From Cytospora piceicola (taxonomy: Eukaryota; Ascomycota; Sordariomycetes; Diaporthales; Cytosporaceae): 64,000 nt of DNA. The translations under genes were made by a program, and so were the position numbers. The notes under the pieces were generated by a model that worked only from the letters and a program-made list of their open reading frames with translations, did no database searches and was not told the DNA's origin. The stretch covers positions 80,758 through 144,757 of the forward strand of contig JALQBC010000065.1 of NCBI GenBank assembly GCA_023375675.1, read 5' to 3'. Below, in pieces: positions 45,685 to 56,263 of this stretch; within the stretch, counting starts at the first letter, position 1, and every line of letters begins with the position of its first letter.

Positions 45685-47098
45685 CTTGACTTGGCGGAGA
45701 CGAGCTGCTGCGATGCTCGTGGTGAAGACGAAGATAATAGGAGGGCGAGGAAGGCAAACTTGCTATGCCCACAAGGCCGAAGTCGACATTTCACAAACGC
45801 CAGTGCCCAATAAACGATATCCGTAGGTTGAAGGAGGAGGATTCAGATCTGAGATGCTAAGATCTGGGTTCATCCGGTTGGAAGGAAGGGACGGAAAGGC
45901 AAGCCACCGGGCTGGTCACACTTGTAGGTAGCTATAGGTGCCATCATATACGAACGTTTGTCGGCAGACGGCCTTACTGCAGCCAGGCGCCGGAACTTGC
46001 GACATTCTAGTCCTAGTAAGACTGCCAATTCATTTCATGTACGTTAGCAACCGAATCGTACAGTACAGAGTAGCATCGTTGCGCAGAGGCAAAGGCAATA
46101 TGCTCAATGCAGCCTGGCATGGGCTGCCGTCTTTCAAGCCTGAGCTGTGGACTTGGCCAATAAGGTGCAGTGTCCGAATGAGACCATAGCATTCTGGCCA
46201 ATAGCAAAGGACCCGAGAACCGGGATATAGCGCAAAACTAAGAGCGGAGGGTGGGAAATACCATAGTATATCGTGAGTGGTGGGCATCGAGGAGGGTGCG
46301 GGAAGGCTTGTAAGAAACAAGTACGGATCCGTACCGGGTGTGGCAGCAGGGAATCCGAGGATGAATATGAATGGCCATGTAGACGCTGACCTCGAGCAAG
46401 GCCAGACCGTTTCCACTCATCTGTCCAATAGTGTGCGATTTGGGGTGACCAATGCAGATCATTGCGAGGCCGAAAAACATTACCGTTACATTGCATATGG
46501 CCTGGCGCGATAGTTCGGCAAGGGAAGGTGCAAAGACACGAAAGCCTGGCCTAGTGCCGTACTGCCATGCTGTTGCGCCGCTGCGCCGCCGTGCTGCAGG
46601 AGTCTTCCCGGTTTCAACGGTGCCAACACAAGCTATAGTAAAGGCGCAACACGACGATCCAAACCAAGCACCAAACTTTCAAGTGATGTTTTCCCGGGAC
46701 ATCGCCAACAAGAAAGGAATTCCTCGGTAGATGTTGGTAGAGCAGATACCCACTTGGAATCCTCATCGCGGCTCTTAAGCTCCTCGAATGGTGATCAGTT
46801 TGCCGCGACCGCGGCTAATAGTCTCTTTAGCCCCTCTCTCGCGATTCGGCCTAGTCGCCCACTGCACGGTGATATGTTCTGCCTCATTTACAGAAGCATG
46901 CATACAGAAAGCCTGCAGACAACCAGTAATGACGCATGAAGCCTCCTCGAGCCTGCCCTTGAAATCTCAGTCCCTACCAGCCTGCTTTCTTGATACACAC
47001 CTATCGTTGCGAAGTCTCAACAGCTTCTCAGGCATGGTTTTTGTTTTGGGATCTTAAGGCCCTTTGTCGGTGGGTTCTCGAAGGCTTCTGCCGTGGAG

Positions 47099-47120
47099 AT
47101 GTCAAGACTATTCTTGACAT
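47099..47120. repeat. 9-bp inverted repeat with 4-nt loop
   Basis: ATGTCAAGA and TCTTGACAT are perfect reverse complements separated by CTAT. It could form a short hairpin. It is not next to a recognised gene. Confidence 0.8.
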
Positions 47121-47141
47121 GTGAAGCAAGGCGCGTCTGAT

Positions 47142-47168
47142 GGTGGACCGGGTGGACCGGGTGGACAG
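47142..47168. repeat. three tandem GGTGGACCG units
   Basis: A 9-bp unit repeats three times, the last copy ending CAG instead of CCG. A related GGGAACCGGGTGG follows. It is non-coding as far as can be seen. Confidence 0.8.
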
Positions 47169-49313
47169 CCGGGAACCGGGTGGGTTGATCCATGTGCGAT
47201 AGCGGCTTTTCCTTCTTCCTCCCCATCCGCAACTGAGAGGCGTGGCCAGATACCGATCTGCAGTTATGCACATATGTAGATAATCCGGGATCCTTGCCCT
47301 CTTGAACCCCTGGGGCAGCGGCTTGTTACTTTCAACCTTCAACCGACCGACATTTTCGTGTAAGCGGCCCGAAGGAGCATTTGTAACCACGAAGCCCTTG
47401 TAGATACGTCGTACGGAGTATTGCGTGCCTTATTGTCCACGGACAGAGGGGTAGTGGGCAGATCGACGATAACTCCCTTACCTCCACCCACCATGCTTCG
47501 CATCATGATCTTTCATCTGCAGAGCGAAGGCCACCGCTTCCCATCATTGGCCTTCTGCGAGTCATGGTCATGAGTCCAGCACTGGCTGTGACGAAGCTTT
47601 GTTCAGACATGGCCCGAAAGGACACAGCAGGGCGCTCGGAGGGAAAACGTGCGGCACTATTGGCCAGGGGCAAGATCTGTTGGTTCGGTAGAGCACCCAC
47701 ATGCCACAACCATTGGAGAATGCGCGGTGCAAAAATCATATGAAAGGCACCTTGGACACCACCAGAAAGTCTACAATGGCGACCCGGCAGGGGTCAGCGA
47801 GCACACACAGCTGATTCCAAGTAATCCGAGAGAAGGGATAAGTATGGGAGACGATCTTTGTCGTTGATCATCGCGTACTGGGCAAAGTACGGGCCATCAG
47901 ACCTGTGTCAACTGATGCACATGCTCATTAGTTGAGTGTCGCTGAGCCCTGGAGTACACTGGCGATACTGTTGTATCTGTTGCCAAGCCATCTTCGTGAA
48001 AGGCTCTTGGCTCTTTGGTCTCTGGAGGCGCTGAAACGGCGCCAGCGCACCCGGGCGGGGGGTTTACAGGGCCAGCATCAGTGTGGCTTACAACGAACCA
48101 ATCAAGAATTGAAAATGGTACCAGGAAGGGGGTACGGCGCTTACGGGCAGAAATACAGAAAATCTCCGGCCTATCAACACGTCTAACCAGGAACAAGGAA
48201 CTGCAAATCTCATGGATGTTATCATATGTACAGCAGAGCGGAATTATGGAGCGGAATCATTATCAGCGACCCTGCAGCTACCAGCTACCCACGCTGCAGT
48301 GTCGACTCTAACGCCCAACAACTTCTTCGGCCCCCACTACTTCAGCAAGAGGTCTACCGCCATCACCATCTCGCCAACCCTCGGGCCGTGGCTCTCGAAG
48401 TACGGTGTGAGAGGCCGAAGCATCTGGCATCCAAAGCCGATCAACGGGGTCTCCAACCTCCCTATTCGCTCGGTGCCCTGCCCATCAAGAGAAGGGATGC
48501 CTCGTTAGCCCTAAAGGTTGCCAGATAATAGCACGTTCTGAGACAGGGGCCACAAAATTGCTGGCCCCTCAACCGTAGCCATTTGCTAAACGAAGCAGTG
48601 GTTCACGATGGAATCGCGATAAAACGGCTGCTACTCCCGCCCAAGATAGGTAAGAATGATCTCGAAATTGGAACGGTAAGCTACCAAGGTAGGCAAGGGA
48701 CAATGCACAATCGCATTTGGTAGCCCTGCAAACATGCAGGACATGATGGGCCAGGTGTCAAGTGTCAAAGGCGGTGATGGACTGCTGACTGTCCGCTACC
48801 TACTTGAGTATGTATGTAGAAGCATGGCGCTAAACCCAAGCCCCTCGTTGGTTGTCATGCGTGCATATCCCAACCCATACTGCCCATGCCAGCATAAGGG
48901 CTGAATCCTCTGCAACCAACATGGCAAGCAGTCCATCGCAGCCTGACTGGGGCAGGTTGCTGTGCCTTGAAGGTTCCCAAGACCCCCTGTTTCCCATGCG
49001 CTCACACATTCAGAAAGCCCCTCTCGCACATCCCACATATCACAAGTGTCCCGGTCTTCCTGTCCTAATTTGCCGTTTAGTCAATCTGCCAGATATTGAC
49101 TGCTTTTCTTTCCTCATCCTTTCAGTGTCTTAATGTCTGTATTTTCTTGTTATCGTTGATGCCACTTCGTTCGAGCTAGCTTCCACGACCTCCTAAGTTG
49201 CACTTATCTGCACGGACGCTGGCGACGACGGCGGGGTGGTGTCTTTACCTTACGAGCGGTAATATTCGGGGAAACCAGTGCACTTGTTGGAAATCGCAAA
49301 CCACCTGGACAAC

Positions 49314-52300
49314 ATGAGGATCGGGTGTCTTCAGTTCGCCCCGCAGGTTGGGGATATCGACAACAACCTCAACCGAGCCGATGCTGTTCTGGCAAAGGCA
49401 AATCCGGAGGATTTGGACACTTTAGATGTTCTGGTATTGCCGGAGCTGGCGTTTACTGGTATGTAATAATAGCCTTGCATCGATGTTGACGACTTTACGT
49501 TACACGACTGTCTCAGTTGCAGTTACACTTGTCCCTGTCCACTCAGGATCCGCCACTAATCACCATGCAGGTTACAATTTCAAGTCTCTGCAGCAAATAT
49601 CCCCATACCTCGAACCATCAGGCTCAGGTATCAGTTCCCTTTGGGCCCGGACCACCGCACTGAAGTACAACACGAACGTTGTCGTCGGGTACCCTGAACG
49701 GGTCGATGTCACTCCCATATGGCCGACAGGTCCCGAATATTACAACTCTGCCATCATCGTCAACGGTGATGGAGAAACAGTTGCCAATTACCGAAAGTCA
49801 TTCTTGTACTCGGTAGATGAGTCGTGGGCGCTGGAAGGGAAACATGGATTCTTCCAAGGCCATGTCCGTGGCCTCGGCCAAACGGCAATGGGAATCTGTA
49901 AGGACCTCGACTAGCAATCCTACTGCTATTGTACTGACTTGATGATAGGTATGGATCTGAACCCATATAGATTCGAGGCGCCATGGCACGCGTTTGAGTT
50001 TGGCTTCCACATCCTCGAGGTCCGTGCTCACCTGGTCATTGTCACCATGGCCTGGCTCACGCGTGAGGACCCGAGGCATTTCAGCCGGATGCCAGCGGAG
50101 CCTGACATGGACACATTGACGTACTGGATTCAACGTCTCGAACCAGTCATCAGGGCTGAGGACAATGAGGAGGTCATCGTCATCTTCTGCAATCGAACCG
50201 GCATCGAAGAAGACGCAATGTATGCCGGGACCAGCGCCGTGGTCGGCATCAAAGAAGGTGAGGTTCTTGTCTACGGCGTTCTGGGTCGTGGCTCCAAGGA
50301 GGTCCTGGTGGTCGACACAGACGACCCACCATATGCCAAATTGGTCCATCGGCCGGAAAGTGAACCTATAGAAAGGAACTCGCACACCGACGAGGCCAGG
50401 CCGCATGGTAATGCAAAGACGAATCATGGAACCCCAAGAGTGGCAGAGCCTGAAATACGAGCTCCTCCAATCTCACCAGAGAACAGCCCAAAGGAGGTCT
50501 CGAAAGGAAAGCCAAGGAAGGAGAGGCCTACCCCGAAGATTGAAATTCCTGAACAACAGTATCGAACAACAATACCCACCTACACGACTCCCATTGCAGA
50601 GAGCCCTTTGATACCCACGCCCACAGGCCCAAGCCCTACGCCACTTTCGGCAAGGCCCAAACTTGTCATCCCCAACAAGTGGCCGGTCGGTGAGCATATC
50701 GACACACCATACCCTCGGGGCGATGAGGTAGCAGTGAAAGGACGCATATTGGGCGGCTCTGTGTCGATCGAAAGCGAGACTCCGCTCACCGCCTACAGCG
50801 ATTTGGAACATCAAAATGAGAAGTTTTTCTGGCTTCCTTCACAGACTCTGCTAGAGACACCGATGGAAGCTCGATGGCCATTGCCTCCGCATGGCCCAAC
50901 ACTTACTCCAATTTCAGCGGCCCCTGGATCCCCGATTTTCCCTAGCTCTCTCGTTCGATACCCAAGCAGCGACCCTCGTTCCCGGGTAGATGCTCCGAAG
51001 GCCAAAAGGTCGTCCTCTCCCAAGTCTGAGCACAGCTCTTCACGATCCGCCAAGTCGGGTCAATCGCGCAAATCACGAGACAACGAAAAGGCCGCCCTTT
51101 CAAGGCCCGCCACATCGAATGGCTATGCGCCTGTGAGGCCATCCTCCCCAAAGTCACGAAATGCCAGCAGGTCTGGGCGACATGAACGACGGGCATCAGA
51201 AGCAGAAAACCCAGACATCGATGTGATGATCGAACGCCTGGAGGCTCTCCGCCGGAAAACAGAGTCAGCGATGTCGCAAAGACAGGACCGTGCCGAGACG
51301 CCGACACATGGAAGGCCGAAGTCACCAAAGTCGCGAAACGCCAGCCGCTCAGGTCGCCCATCGGACATAGACTTTGCCTTGATCGAACGAGCCCTCAATT
51401 TCTCTCGTGGGTCCATTCCCATCGGCGCGAGTGATAGCGTGCTCGGGAGCGATATAGTTCGGCCTCGGTCGGACATCCTTGCCAAGGACCAGAAATTGGC
51501 TAGCAACAGTCCTGTTCAGATGACGGCAGGCGCCCATCATACTTCTTTATCGGACCCTGACCGAGCTGGGTCACGGGTCGAGGATGCATTGAGGCGCTTC
51601 GAGTCGCGTGGAGCCCACATCGAGCCCCTCGAATCTCGAACAATGCTATGGTCCGAGATTTCCAAGATCGTCGGTGAGCATTTGGGACGTCCGGAGTCAC
51701 AGGAGGCTACTCGTGGACGGCAGCGCAGCACCAGTACTACTTCCGTCCAAGCCATTCGGGGAAGTCGTGAGCCACCGGCCAATGTGCGTGCGGCGCCATC
51801 TCAGACAAGACAAGGAAATGGCGAGGTCATTCGCTCTGTCAGAGATCCCTCGCTGGGACCACCAGCTAATCCGGACGATGAGATCGTTGCCGAGATCATC
51901 TTCCGCCGTCCAGGCGGCCTTGCGCAGAACTCCTCCAGAAGTAACTCGGCAGGGGGCGCAGCTCCGCCGGACCAACCCGGCGGTGGCGGGACTTCCGGGA
52001 GGGACTCTTCCAGAGCCAGTTTGGATGGCAAGTCAGCTCAGGGCAAGAAGGCCCCCTCCCCACTTGCGAAGGATGGGAGCACGGCGTCGATGGCGAACGT
52101 GACAGAGGGCAAGCGCAACTCGGCCCCTTCAGCCACCACAGCTCATACAGCACCTCAGGTCTCAGGAGACAGCCTAAGTGAAGTCAGTCCTCCGGACCTA
52201 TCGGGCTCGTCCATCCACACGCTGAACTCCGGTAAAGCATCACCTTCAACACCGTCGCCACGCGCTTTTGAGCCGAAGACCCCCAAAGCCATGATCTTTG

Positions 52301-52431
52301 GCTCGGACTACGGGTCTTTAGTTTCGACGGCCTCCGACCCGCTTCCGAATATCCAATACGAAGCCCTTGGTGCCATGGTCAGTAAGCCGGAATTGGCAAA
52401 ACCTGGGAGACCCCAGAGTGCTATCTGGTGA
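49314..52431 (+). CDS. NTA1: Nta1-type protein N-terminal amidase with long disordered tail
   Basis: Exons 49314..49458, 49571..49897 and 49949..52431 give about 984 aa. The nitrilase-fold domain occupies roughly residues 1-290. The catalytic triad is visible: Glu44 in LPELAFTG, Lys124 in YRKSFLY and Cys158, whose codon is split by the second intron, in MGIC|MDLNPY. In yeast, Nta1 deamidates N-terminal Asn and Gln and feeds the Arg/N-degron pathway. YEAST Nta1 is about 457 residues, so the tail of some 690 residues here is an extension: Ser/Pro/Arg-rich, apparently disordered, with a duplicated SPKSRNASRSGR motif (51144-51179 and 51321-51356). I recall similar extensions in other filamentous ascomycetes. 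The tail could be a regulatory platform, which is inference. Confidence 0.85.
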
Positions 52432-52815
52432 AAAGACAAACCGTGTAACGAAACGTTGAACGGAATTAGACAACAGGACCCAAGGCCACAACAAAGCATT
52501 TATCATGGCTTTTTGAATACGGAGCTTTAGGCGTTGATTTTGGTTTTGGCATTGGGATTGGTATGCATGGCGTTTCTGATGGATATTGACTTCTGTTTTG
52601 GTTGGTTCTGCGACTCGATACCTTCACTGGCGACACTCTGTATATCACTTGAGTCCAGCGTTTTGCATAGTTTCCTTCGCGCATGTAGCTAAATGTTAGG
52701 TATATAATTCGAGAATTTTACAAGACATCTTGGCGAAGCACCCAGACGGTGATTTTTAAGCTACTGCAAAAGCTTGAAATGTACTACGGCACCTTCGGCA
52801 CCATCCTTATGACCA

Positions 52816-52906
52816 TGAAGCCACTGATCCATCAAGCCCATGTTCTGTTCCGGCCAGGGAGATTACACCGCATGTCACGCATCTCCATGGTCAATCAGTG
52901 GCTTCA
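52816..52906. repeat. 13-bp inverted repeat
   Basis: TGAAGCCACTGAT at 52816-52828 is the exact reverse complement of ATCAGTGGCTTCA at 52894-52906, leaving a 65-bp loop. Confidence 0.8.
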
Positions 52907-53323
52907 AGGATTGGTTGATTATACTTGCTCCTGCCCTGGGGTTACGCTGTCTTCGTCACAGATAGCCATGTGGACACAAGATACAATAAACTTCCGATTT
53001 GATAATGCCAGCTTCAGTACATTGACATGTAGCTATATTCCTGAGACAATAGCCAAGCTCATTTTCCTTTTATAAAGGTCCTTGTGGCGATAAATTGTTC
53101 ACGGCGAAGCTCGCTCGCTGCGTATTAACCTGTCTACGGCGGCCATATGTGCTCCAGGGCTTTACTGAATGATCGAAATTTATGAGACAACGGTATACAA
53201 GCGACTGTGTTCATCATCATGAAGCTAAGCCGAAGATATATCAGTTTTGGAGGCGTTGTTGAAGGCCAAAGGAAGTCAGGCACCTCTAAGACCTGGGCGT
53301 TACCATTGTGGGTCCATGCGGCC

Positions 53324-53335
53324 CGATAAGATAAG
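53324..53335 (+). promoter_or_regulatory. double GATA motif CGATAAGATAAG
   Basis: The 12-mer lies 167 bp upstream of the ATG at 53491. The identical 12-mer occurs 147 bp upstream of LTV1. It contains two GATAAG sites in direct repeat. Confidence 0.5.
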
Positions 53336-53490
53336 AAGCTTTTCGAAAGTTCGTCATGAATTCGACAAGTCCCAAGACCGCGATTCTTGACGCGCAGCAC
53401 ATTCCTCTTCCTGCAAAGTTGTTGCCTCGGTCTCAATTCGATCTCGAACACCATCCAAACACCCAATCCAGACCCCACAGACCTTTCAAG

Positions 53491-54108
53491 ATGGCGACGC
53501 CACAACCGCCCCCACCACAAGCTCCCACGCAAGCACCATCAACCACCCCAGCAGCCAAGGCCGCGTCGCCGCCATGGCTGCACAACAGCGCCATAGGCGT
53601 CGCGATCCTCGGCCCGATCGCGCTCCTGATGCCCCCGCGGCGCGCCGGCCTGCAGTCGCTGCTGCTCTCGGGCGGCACCTTCTGGGCGACGAACCTCCTC
53701 GCCTTCGACTACACCGGGGAGTCCATCACGCAGCGGTTCGACCGGCGGTGGAACAGCGTGTTCGACGGCGGGCTGCCCGAGAAGGCGAGGCGGACCCAGG
53801 AGCTCATGAGGCTGGAGAGGGAGAGGAGGGAGGCGCAGCTCCCGGAGGCGGAGCGGAGGGCCCTGCAGGAGGAGCGGGAGCGCAGGGAGCTGGCTTCCAG
53901 GGGCCCGCTGACGAAGTTGTGGATGGGGAGTGAGAAGGGCAACTGGACAGAAGAGAGGCGGAAGAAGGAGAAGGAAGCGCTGGAGAGGGGCGAGGGGTAT
54001 GGGGATTTGATTATCGAACAGATCAAAGAGGTCTTCACTGGCGGAGAGAAGAAGGATGGCGAGGAAACCAAGGATCCCAAGTCCGAGGGCGATAACAAGA
54101 AGCAATGA
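53491..54108 (+). CDS. small membrane protein (homologues labelled 'rhomboid family membrane protein')
   Basis: Intronless, 205 aa from the ATG at 53491. An in-frame ATG at 53356 would add 45 residues without family character. After a Pro/Ala-rich N-terminus there are two hydrophobic segments, at about residues 33-48 and 55-72 (AIGVAILGPIALLMPP and a Leu/Ser/Gly-rich stretch). The remainder is a highly charged helix (Arg/Glu-rich, about 95-140) and an acidic-basic tail with GNWTEERRKKEKEALERGEG. In other fungi I recall the label 'rhomboid family membrane protein' for such products, but it is too short for a rhomboid protease and I see no GxSG or catalytic His. Function unknown. Confidence 0.75.
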   Translation: MATPQPPPPQAPTQAPSTTPAAKAASPPWLHNSAIGVAILGPIALLMPPRRAGLQSLLLSGGTFWATNLLAFDYTGESITQRFDRRWNSVFDGGLPEKARRTQELMRLERERREAQLPEAERRALQEERERRELASRGPLTKLWMGSEKGNWTEERRKKEKEALERGEGYGDLIIEQIKEVFTGGEKKDGEETKDPKSEGDNKKQ

Positions 54109-54554
54109 GGGCTATACCCTCACACATGATTTGACAAGTTGCATATTGGACGGCGTTTGGGGGATGTACTAATCAGTGTAATATTACGCTTATGCATCTT
54201 TGTTCTTTCAGCACGATGCTTTTCCATTCTCTCTACTATGGCTGGAAGATCTTGAGCCTTGTTGTACGTCTCATCGGAGGCTGTGGACGCCCCTCTGAGT
54301 GACCTTGAAGACGGACTTGCCCCTGTTTTCTGAGGCCGGAAGGCCAATGTCTCGGATCTTCGTCCTTGATCATGGAGAGCTTGCCATGCTCTATTGTCCT
54401 ATGCAAGAGATTCTTGTCGCAACATAGCTCGGTCTGGGGCGCCTCATCGCCTCTCTGCATCACGGGAAGTTCTCCTCCAACCGGTGGTGCAAGCGGTTGT
54501 ATTTCCCCCTCACGTGGCGAGGCCTATAAGGTCCGTAGCTTCCAGCAATAATTC
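54109..54554. other. convergent 3' region
   Basis: These 446 bp lie between two stop codons. A 75-codon minus-strand frame (54120-54347) has no recognisable content and lies where 3' UTR is expected. Confidence 0.5.
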
Positions 54555-55583
54555 CTAATCGTCGCGCAAGACCTTCGGCTTCTCGCGGCGCTCCTTCATG
54601 GTCGTCTTCTCGAGCAGCTTGCTCCTCCGGTCGCGGTTACGCGCAGCCTCTCTTCTCTTGCGGTCCTTCTTTCTTGAGTCCCTCTCCGCCGTCTTTGTAT
54701 CGAGCCCCTCGATGAATTGGTCAAGGAGCTGATTAACCTCCTCTGCCTTGTCATCAGAGCCTTCGGGTACACCTAGATCCTTCTTGATCTTGGCCTTCTC
54801 ACGCTCGATCAGCATGAAACGCCGACGGATCGCTCTGTTCACCCCTGAAGGTGGTGCAGTGTATCCAGATTCCCCTTTCAGCAACGGGGCACCCCCGTCT
54901 TCCATATCCTCATCCTCGGATGAGGCAGGCTCCAGCCTCTCCGGGTTGACTGGTGTGGGCTTGGCATCAGTTATGAGATTTCCATCTTCCTTAGTTGGGG
55001 TCGATCCGGCCAAAGCCTCAGCTGCGGCCTGCTTTGCCATTTGCCTCTCCTGAGCCAGCTTTGCGTTTCGTTTCTCGGCTTTCTTCTTCTTCTTCCGCTG
55101 GGCCTCAGTCTCGGTATGAAGACCGGAGACGGCGGGAGAGGTGCCCAAATCCTCTCCCATCAACTGCTCGAGGGTCTTATCCCTGAGACGATCGTCCTTC
55201 TTGCGCTGCTTCTTCGTCTCGTTGCTCTCGAGCTTGACATCGTTTCTCTGTAACAGAGACACTCCCCCTTCCTGGTCAATGGGCCCCTTGGCACAGACAG
55301 AGTTAGTATCTATGACCAGAGGTTTGTAGAGGTTCCATCCCACTAGGATGAAAGTCTACATCACCTTCGAGTGTTGAGGGTCCGAATGGAGAGCCAGCGC
55401 ATTTTCATGCGCCTGTTTAGGGCTTTTGAGGCCAACCTTTTCACTCTCGTCATCACTGTCTTCCAACTTGACGTGTCTCGAGGGCTTTTTATGTTTGCCC
55501 TCGTGCTTAGTGACCTTGTCTTGGAGGACTTTCTTCTTGGTCACCCTGCCGATCTCCATGGTTCCTGGCCGCCCTTTGCCCAT
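54555..55583 (-). CDS. basic/acidic, probably nuclear protein of unknown function
   Basis: Exons 55583..55365 and 55286..54555 give 316 aa. The 78-nt intron starts GTGATG, has a perfect ATACTAACT branch point and ends CCAAG; it contains an in-frame stop, so splicing is needed. The start at 55583 is the first ATG of the frame. The protein is strongly charged: Lys-rich N-terminus (GRVTKKKVLQDK), acidic DSDDESE, KKKKKAEKRNAKLAQER coil near residue 135, acidic SSEDEDMED, then VNRAIRRRFMLIEREKAKIKK and an Arg/Lys-rich end. This resembles nucleolar or ribosome-assembly proteins in composition only. I do not recognise the family. Confidence 0.7.
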
Positions 55584-56263
55584 CTGGACAGATGTAGCGA
55601 CTGACTGAAGAGTCAAAGTAGATGTGAGGTATGTAGCCGGAATTGAACGCTAGACTGCTTTATGGAAGGGCACAGCAGAGGTTTAGAGTGAGAAGGTTGG
55701 TAAGCAAGGTGAGTAGAGTCTTTTGAGATGTAGGGTATCTGTTATAAATAGGGGTCCAGATTTACAGGCTTATCGATATGAACTACGTAGTACTACCACG
55801 TACCTACAGTAGGTGGGGCAGCTGCAGCGCTGCAGGACAGTTGCAAGGCGTCCACTGTAGGGGCCCAAAAGCTCTTTTCAAAATCGTCAATCACAAACAT
55901 TTATAAACCGAAACATAAGCCCTATCCCGACATTTCTGCGGGCAGGAAAGAGCTAAGACGCACCAAGGCAGGATTTCCAGACCTTGATACCTAGGTATGT
56001 AAAGGTTAAAGAGAGGGGTGAGGGAGGAGAGGCAACAGGGGCACTACGGTATAAGCGTATTGGCCGTTCAAAGTATGAAGGTACCTCCTACCTGGGTAGC
56101 CTAGCGAGGGTTAGGAGAGCACCCCACCCTAGCAGTTCGGGTTCACGACGCGTAAAGTCGCTTCAGACGCGCTTTAATTGGATTTCAGCAATGCTGCAGC
56201 ACAGTCCAACACTTTGATAATCCCCAAACCGACTTTCAAAACCGCACCCTAAAACCAGACACA
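55584..56263. promoter_or_regulatory. divergent promoter region, unknown protein / RFC4
   Basis: These 680 bp between divergent starts contain a dense set of TACCTACAGTAGGTG, TACCTAGGTATG and TACCTGGGTAGCCTAG words (55800-55816, 55989-56000, 56088-56103). No gene is seen. Confidence 0.5.

Larger units (their letters stand above)
45685..49313. other. gene-free interval between paralogue 1 and NTA1
   Basis: This is about 3.6 kb between divergent genes. An open frame without a start codon (minus, 46678-46241) encodes a hydrophobic stretch but matches nothing I know. A 9-bp inverted repeat lies at 47099-47120 and a 9-bp triple repeat at 47142-47168. The outer ends should contain the two promoters. 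Confidence 0.5.
52432..53490. other. interval between NTA1 and small membrane protein
   Basis: This is about 1.06 kb between two plus-strand genes. It holds the NTA1 3' UTR, a 13-bp inverted repeat (52816-52828 and 52894-52906), and CGATAAGATAAG at 53324-53335 in the presumed promoter of the next gene. No gene is seen. Confidence 0.55.

Noticed and set aside
53539..54105. 188-codon minus-strand Leu/Pro-rich open frame
   Set aside because: Antisense of the small membrane protein gene; no independent signals.
55343..55364. 22-nt intron GTGATG...CCTAG in the unknown charged protein
   Set aside because: It is too short for spliceosomal removal; the 78-nt version with ATACTAACT branch point and CCAAG end is in frame and preferred.
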